Source: DASPXY01 sp038227745 (GTDB lineage Bacteria; Planctomycetota; Planctomycetia; Gemmatales; Gemmataceae). From it: DNA of 19,650 bases. Position numbers and translations under genes: made by a program. The stretch lies in NCBI GenBank assembly GCA_038227745.1, contig JBBRPS010000077.1:1-19650 (forward strand), in the 5' to 3' direction. The notes under the pieces are model-generated. The model saw only the letters and a program-made list of their open reading frames with translations, was not told where the DNA came from and searched no databases. Below, piece after piece: positions 15,511-19,650 of this stretch; the first letter of the stretch is position 1, and each line of letters opens with the position of its first letter.

Positions 15511-17343
15511 TCACCTGGGTTCACCTGCCCCTGGGTCGGCAAGGACCTGGGGGGCCACGACCGCCGAGGCGTCGCCCGGGGCCGCCGTTGGCGTCAGTGC
15601 CCCGTCACTGCCGGGGGCCGGCCCGCTCGTCACGGGCATGTTCGTGGCCGCCGTCTCCGGCAGCCGCTGCCCCTGGGCCGGGGCCGCCTGGGCAGGCACG
15701 GGCTCCGCGTGAATCATGTCGCCGCCGGGCAGCGTGCCGGGGACCGCCCCACCGCCGTTCGCACAGTTCGCACAGCCGTGGCCGTCGCAGCCGTGGCAGT
15801 TCGGCGTGGTGTAGCCGAGCGGGCCGGCTGGGCTACAGTCACAACGCCCGTGGGGGTAGTGCAAACCGTGGCCGCCCTTGGCACAGGGCAGCGTGTTCAC
15901 CGTGGGGCTGTTCTTGTAGGCCGGCACATAGCACATGCCGTGGAACACTTCCCGCGGGCCGCGTGGGGCCTCAAGTATTCTTTCCAAGAATAGCTCAAAA
16001 TCGTCGGGGCTGCGCGTTTCTTCCCCGGGAAGATATTTTGGCAACTGATTGCACGCCATCGGGTCCACGAGGCGGGGCGTCACGAGGACCAGCAGCTCCT
16101 CTTCCGATTCGGTGTAGCTGATCGTGCTGAACGCCGTCCCGATGAACGGCAGGTCGCCGAGGATCGGCACCTTGCTGCTGCTGCCGTTGACCGAGTGGAA
16201 CACCATACCGCCGATCGCGAACGTCTGGCAGTCCTCGAGGACCACCGACGTGCGCACCCGCTGTGTCGTCCGGCCGAATACCACCGAGTTGGTGCCCGGG
16301 ATCGGGGCCGAGAACAGGTTCGACGGGTCGGGGAAGGTGAACTGCGGCTCGACCTCGAGGTAGATCTTGCCGTCGCCCAGGACGATGGGCAGGAAGCGGA
16401 CCGTGGTGCCGAACGGGCGGAAGTCCACGCCCGCGACGGCGCCGCCGCCCGCCGAGCCGCTCGCCAGGCTGGGCACGGCCTGCTCGCCGCCGGAGATGAA
16501 CTCGGCGGGGTGACCGCTCAGCGTCACCAGCTTCGGCTCGGCCAGGACCTTGACGAGGTTCTCGTTGCGCAGGGCGTTGAGGAAGCCGGCGAAGCCCTGC
16601 TTGTCGTTGACGATGCCAAAGACCGCGTTCGGGCTGCCGGCCAGGTTCGCAAGGGGCATGGTGACCGACGCCAGGTTGGTGCCGGTCAGGTTCAGCGGCG
16701 AGCTGAGGATGCTGCCGATGTAGTGGTTCTTGCCCGTCTCCAGGAAGCTGAAGCCGGCGCTGCGGGCCTCGGACCGGGCCACGCGGGCGACGACTACCTC
16801 CAGCTGCACTTGCTGGACGCCGCCGACGCGCAGCGCGTTGATGACGCGGTTGCCCACGATGCTCCGGACCGTGTCGATCACGATCTGGATGTCCTCGGCG
16901 CGCTGCACCGTCCCGGTAAGGATGAAGGTGTTGTTCGCCGACGCGATTGGCTCGATGGTGGCGGTGGGCACCGCCCGGCGCAGCACGTACTTGAGGTACT
17001 GCACGTCGGTCTGCACCACGAACTCGAAGACCTCCTTGCGGTTGTCCACGTCGGTCAGCGTGACGATCGAGATGCCGGGGACCCGGCCGGTGACGAGGAC
17101 CGTCGTCGGGTCTTTCTTGAGGATCTGCAGGCCGACGGGGCCGGGATTGTCCTCGCTGACGTTGGTGATGAGCTTCTTGGAACTCATCTGTACCGGCACG
17201 GTGCCGTTGAGCGGGACGATGATGGGCGTCGTCGGGGTTGGGGGCGGGACTGGCTCCTGGGCGGAGGCCCGGGCGGCGGCGAACGCCGCCAGAGCGGTCA
17301 GAAACGTGAATAGCCCGAAGGCGGGCATGCGCGTACGGTGCAT
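15511..17343 (-). CDS. cpaC: Tad pilus outer-membrane secretin CpaC/RcpA with Cys-rich tail
   Basis: The protein has 610 residues from ATG 17343, chosen because AGAGGTGAAAGG precedes it and a signal peptide (ending near ARASAQ, residue 29) begins there. It forms the outer-membrane channel for the pilus. The order is the CpaC N-terminal domain (about 40-110), a BON-like domain (about 115-185) and the secretin domain (about 265-430). The last contains VKVLAEPKLVTLSG, FRPFGTTVRFLPIVLGDGKI, and GSSSKVPILGDLPFIGTAFS before EEELLVLVTPRLVDPM. Beyond the secretin core lies an unusual 180-residue tail. It has eight Cys, including CDC at 501-503 and CHGCDGHGCANC at 516-527, then an Ala/Pro-rich end. 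The tail is the odd feature; the core is complete. Confidence 0.95.
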   Translation of the reverse strand: MHRTRMPAFGLFTFLTALAAFAAARASAQEPVPPPTPTTPIIVPLNGTVPVQMSSKKLITNVSEDNPGPVGLQILKKDPTTVLVTGRVPGISIVTLTDVDNRKEVFEFVVQTDVQYLKYVLRRAVPTATIEPIASANNTFILTGTVQRAEDIQIVIDTVRSIVGNRVINALRVGGVQQVQLEVVVARVARSEARSAGFSFLETGKNHYIGSILSSPLNLTGTNLASVTMPLANLAGSPNAVFGIVNDKQGFAGFLNALRNENLVKVLAEPKLVTLSGHPAEFISGGEQAVPSLASGSAGGGAVAGVDFRPFGTTVRFLPIVLGDGKIYLEVEPQFTFPDPSNLFSAPIPGTNSVVFGRTTQRVRTSVVLEDCQTFAIGGMVFHSVNGSSSKVPILGDLPFIGTAFSTISYTESEEELLVLVTPRLVDPMACNQLPKYLPGEETRSPDDFELFLERILEAPRGPREVFHGMCYVPAYKNSPTVNTLPCAKGGHGLHYPHGRCDCSPAGPLGYTTPNCHGCDGHGCANCANGGGAVPGTLPGGDMIHAEPVPAQAAPAQGQRLPETAATNMPVTSGPAPGSDGALTPTAAPGDASAVVAPQVLADPGAGEPR

Positions 17344-17453
17344 CCTTTCACCTCTCTTCCGGGATGTGCAGGGCAGGTGCTCCCACCCACCGCAACCAGG
17401 CGTTCTTCTGGGTCTGGGGCGGTCCCCAACCCCACACAACAGGCTCCAGGGAA

Positions 17454-17483
17454 CCGTGCGGCCGGGGGCGGCCGGCCGCACGG
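17454..17483. repeat. 12-bp inverted repeat between cpaB and the secretin gene
   Basis: CCGTGCGGCCGG (17454-17465) pairs with CCGGCCGCACGG (17472-17483) around GGGCGG. The rest of the 210-base gap shows no further gene; I see only the secretin ribosome site at its far end. Confidence 0.7.
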
Positions 17484-17553
17484 GGGCTGAAGGTTCACGG
17501 CGATCTCAGGGCCCGACACTCGGGCCGGCCCCGTTGGCCGGGCGACACCGCTT

Positions 17554-18591
17554 TCACTTCGCGGCGCCCCGGACGGGCTCGTTCAGCGGCGGCACCGGGG
17601 CCGGGGCGGGCGGCGCCTGCACGGCGGGCGGGGCGCCCGGTGCCGGGGTCTGCGGCGCCTCGACGCGCGCCACGTCGTCGGTGATCACGTTGCCGTGCTC
17701 GTCCATCTCGTACACTTCTTTCCACTGCTTGTCGCCCGAGCGGAACCAGACGACGTGCTGGCGGCGCGGCTTCTGCGGGGGCTTCTCCTCGGCCTCCGGG
17801 GCCGGGACGGGAAGCTGCTCGACGGGCGGGACGACGGCCACGACCTCGGGGGCCTGCTCGCTCTTGCCCCCGTTGATGACCTCTCCGAGCGTCATCACCT
17901 TGTCTTTGCCCACCGAGTCGTCCTCGCGGTCCCGCAGCACCAGGCGGAGAGTGCCGTGCTCCGAGGCCAGGCTGACGCGCTGCGTGTCGTCGGGGGTCAG
18001 GGCGAGCGTGACCACACTGGCCGGGATGGCGCGGGCGCCATCGCCGCTGCCGTCCTGCGTGTCGGCGGCCAGCACCACCACGTTCTGCAGCAGCCGCATG
18101 GAGAACGATTTCTCCTCGCTGTTGCCGCGGCGATGGTTCCAGTAGATGTCCACGCGCGAGCCGGGCAAGCTGGCGAAGCCGGCGGCGATCGCGTCCACCG
18201 TCACCCGCAGGCCCACGGCCCGCATCCCCGGGGGCACGGCCAAGGTCGGGACGCCGTCCTGCACGTCTTCGAGCAGGACGTGGTCGCCCAGGCGAAGGCT
18301 GCGCTTCATCGTCTTGCCCTGCAGCCCTTCCCAGCTGCGCAGCGCCTCCTTGGGGGCGTCGGCCTCGACGACAGATTTCTCGACGAACCAGTCCTTCGGG
18401 TTCTTCAGCAGGGTGTTCGCGGTGATCATCTTCCGTGCGACCAGGATGGAGACCTTGGGTACCGGCGGAGGGGGCGCCTCGGCCTGGGGCTGCTTCTCCT
18501 CGCGCTCGGCGAGGACGCGGCTGGTCATGTAGCTGGCTCCCAGGCCACAGACGACCGCCACGACCATCAGGATCATGGTCTTGGGTTTCAT
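17554..18591 (-). CDS. cpaB: Tad pilus assembly protein CpaB/RcpC
   Basis: The 345-residue protein begins with one membrane anchor (residues 5-24). A SAF-type domain follows at about 46-112 (VSILVARKMITANTLLKNPKDW, then GLQGKTMKRSLRLGDHVLLEDV). The RcpC/CpaB domain is at about 118-230 (PPGMRAVGLRVTVDAIAAGF, PGSRVDIYW, LLQNVVVLAAD, VTLALTPDDTQRVSLA). CpaB works in the periplasm and may link the secretin to the inner-membrane parts. The last 100 residues are rich in Pro and Ala, with a short ordered block (HVVWFRSGDKQWKEVYEMDE) between two such stretches. GAGGT lies 9 bases before the ATG. It is a little longer than typical family members because of the tail. Confidence 0.94.
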   Translation of the reverse strand: MKPKTMILMVVAVVCGLGASYMTSRVLAEREEKQPQAEAPPPPVPKVSILVARKMITANTLLKNPKDWFVEKSVVEADAPKEALRSWEGLQGKTMKRSLRLGDHVLLEDVQDGVPTLAVPPGMRAVGLRVTVDAIAAGFASLPGSRVDIYWNHRRGNSEEKSFSMRLLQNVVVLAADTQDGSGDGARAIPASVVTLALTPDDTQRVSLASEHGTLRLVLRDREDDSVGKDKVMTLGEVINGGKSEQAPEVVAVVPPVEQLPVPAPEAEEKPPQKPRRQHVVWFRSGDKQWKEVYEMDEHGNVITDDVARVEAPQTPAPGAPPAVQAPPAPAPVPPLNEPVRGAAK

Positions 18592-18798
18592 GGGTGCTTA
18601 CCTCGAGGGAGATGGGGTTTCGATTCCCTTGTCCCGGGTCCCTGCTACAGGCCGTCCGGGGGCATGAAGGCTATCGATCCCCACGATGTTTATTTCGACC
18701 GGGCGATCCGACAACTTCAACTTTTACGGTTGCAGCGAGGGCAACGGTCTTGCAGCCTTTGCGGCCGCCCCGGCAAGCTGCAGGGGCCGGGGGCTGTT

Positions 18799-19398
18799 TC
18801 AGACGCCGTACAGGTAGAGCAGGTAACCCAGGAAGCCGATGCACAGCGGCACGCCGTAGGGTAGGCGGTGCCAGCGCGACCGGCGCCGGTTGGCCTTCTC
18901 GGCCACCTCGGTGACGCTGGAGGAGGTCGCCAGGTCGCCGAGGATCTCGCGGACGTTTTGCATGTTCGTGCGGTACTGGCCGCGGACCGCGATCATTACC
19001 AGGGCGATCAGGCCGCCGGCGATGGTGCCGGCACAGAAGGCGTAGAAGATGATCCACATGCCGTCCGGCACCCCATAGAAGGCGCCGATCCAGCTGCCGA
19101 AGCCCATGGTCATCTTGACGTCGCCGGCCCCCATGCCGCCGATCGCGTAGATCGGCAGCAGCAGGCCCAGGCCGAGGGCCGTCCCCAGCAGGCTGCCGCC
19201 GATGCCGCCGACCGCGCCGCTGGGGACCGCCCCGAAGTTGTTCAGGAGGCCGAAGATCCAGCCGCTGACGATGAGCGGGAAGGTGAGCCGGTTCGGAACC
19301 TTGAACTTCCACCAGTCGATGACCGCGGCGGCGATCATTCCCGTGCAGATAACCAGAATGGGCCAATTCGCCCAGGTGAACAACTCGTGACGGGGCAT
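18799..19398 (-). CDS. cpaA: Flp prepilin peptidase CpaA/TadV
   Basis: The 199-residue integral membrane aspartic peptidase (A24 family) cuts the leader from the Flp pilin encoded just upstream. Both catalytic aspartates are present: Asp28 in AAAVIDWWKFKVPN and Asp93 in GMGAGDVKM. It lacks the N-terminal methylase domain of PilD, as expected for the CpaA/TadV group. Six hydrophobic segments can be counted. A polar cytoplasmic loop (about 140-180, rich in Arg and Ser) precedes the last one. AGAGGAT lies 8 bases before the ATG. The 207-base gap to cpaB shows only weak nested hairpins (about 18751-18794) next to the cpaA stop codon. Confidence 0.95.
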   Translation of the reverse strand: MPRHELFTWANWPILVICTGMIAAAVIDWWKFKVPNRLTFPLIVSGWIFGLLNNFGAVPSGAVGGIGGSLLGTALGLGLLLPIYAIGGMGAGDVKMTMGFGSWIGAFYGVPDGMWIIFYAFCAGTIAGGLIALVMIAVRGQYRTNMQNVREILGDLATSSSVTEVAEKANRRRSRWHRLPYGVPLCIGFLGYLLYLYGV

Positions 19399-19461
19399 GG
19401 ATTGCTATCCTCTCAAACCGAGACCAACGGAACGGGGAGACGTACGAGGGGTTTGCGGGGG

Positions 19462-19499
19462 CGTTGGCGGCCGGCACGATCCCGCGCCGGCCGCCAACG
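19462..19499. repeat. 14-bp inverted repeat beyond the Flp pilin gene
   Basis: CGTTGGCGGCCGGC (19462-19475) pairs exactly with 19486-19499 around a 10-base loop. It lies 11 bases beyond the pilin stop codon with no T-run on the minus strand. It is well placed to protect the 3' end of an abundant pilin message or reduce read-through. Confidence 0.7.
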
Positions 19500-19510
19500 T
19501 CCGTCCAGCC

Positions 19511-19650
19511 TCAGGAGGAGGTGGTGCCGCTGATGGTGTTGGAGACGCTGGAGAACGTCTTGTTGGCATTGCTGCCCAGGGCGGTGATGGCGGTGATGCA
19601 CACCACGATGATCAGGGCCAGCATGACGGCGTACTCGACCGCGGTCGGGC
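19511..19650 (-). CDS. flp: Flp-type pilin (partial; N-terminus beyond window)
   Basis: The frame runs from the right edge to a TGA at 19511-19513, giving 45 complete codons. It starts PTAVEYAVMLALIIVVCITA and ends with a Ser/Thr/Asn-rich tail. Glu at visible position 5 followed by Tyr, then a hydrophobic helix, is the Flp pilin signature (G-x-x-x-x-E-Y). If the cut codon at the edge is GGC (Gly, allowed by the two visible bases), the mature pilin begins at Pro and the window ends at the cleavage site. The short length after the helix is normal for Flp pilins. It is the pilus subunit, cleaved by the CpaA peptidase encoded 112 bases downstream. Confidence 0.85.
   Translation of the reverse strand, partial: PTAVEYAVMLALIIVVCITAITALGSNANKTFSSVSNTISGTTSS

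Noticed and set aside
14172..16121. 649-residue open frame on the plus strand
   Set aside because: It runs antisense through tadZ, a hairpin gap and part of the secretin gene, and shows no domain. The minus-strand genes have complete family motifs.
17344..17481. Upstream in-frame extension of the secretin to position 17481
   Set aside because: The extra 46 residues are Arg/Pro/Gly-rich and cover a hairpin. The ATG at 17343 has a good ribosome site and begins the signal peptide.
18671..19477. 268-residue minus-strand frame overlapping the prepilin peptidase
   Set aside because: It is out of frame with the peptidase, which has both catalytic aspartates, and reads as His/Arg/Pro-rich shadow sequence.
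19413..19601. 62-residue minus-strand frame at the right edge
   Set aside because: It is an off-frame reading of the Flp pilin gene; the pilin signature is in the frame ending at 19511.

Overview
The window is GC-rich bacterial DNA. It most resembles a planctomycete, probably of the Gemmataceae type. This is an inference from three things: the long, nearly perfect hairpin repeats between genes, a zinc-ribbon/caspase-like protein, and the gene content. No rRNA, tRNA or species marker is present to confirm it. Almost everything is on the minus strand; the one convincing plus-strand gene is at 1082-2956.

Right-hand two thirds (about 7.0-19.65 kb, transcribed right to left): a Tad/Flp pilus locus. 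In transcription order it holds an Flp pilin (cut by the window edge), CpaA/TadV prepilin peptidase, CpaB/RcpC, CpaC/RcpA secretin, TadZ/CpaE, CpaF/TadA ATPase, TadB and TadC. These are followed by an OmpA-like lipoprotein, an 80-residue membrane protein, an AAA+ ATPase and a TPR lipoprotein that resembles TadD. Together they would make, cleave, export and polymerise a Flp pilus: the peptidase matures the pilin, CpaF drives assembly through TadB/TadC, the secretin and CpaB form the outer conduit, and TadZ places the machine at the cell surface. No tadE, tadF or tadG pseudopilin gene is visible. The AAA+ ATPase and the small membrane protein are not standard Tad parts.

Left third: a menaquinone gene (mqnD, futalosine pathway), a GNAT acetyltransferase and a secreted transglutaminase-like protein form a tight minus-strand group (3.0-6.8 kb). 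Converging on them is a 624-residue plus-strand protein with a helicase-associated C-terminal domain but no helicase motor. The left edge cuts a minus-strand protein with a zinc ribbon, one membrane segment, a Lys/Pro-rich linker and the start of a caspase-like domain.

The most unusual feature is the DNA between the genes. Nearly every gap of the Tad locus contains a long inverted repeat. Several have 17-35 bp perfect stems, and one is a palindrome whose arms each fold into their own hairpin. The two gaps flanking tadB hold heptanucleotide arrays: direct units, a short spacer, then inverted units that end at or beside the upstream stop codon. The two arrays use different heptamers but the same layout.
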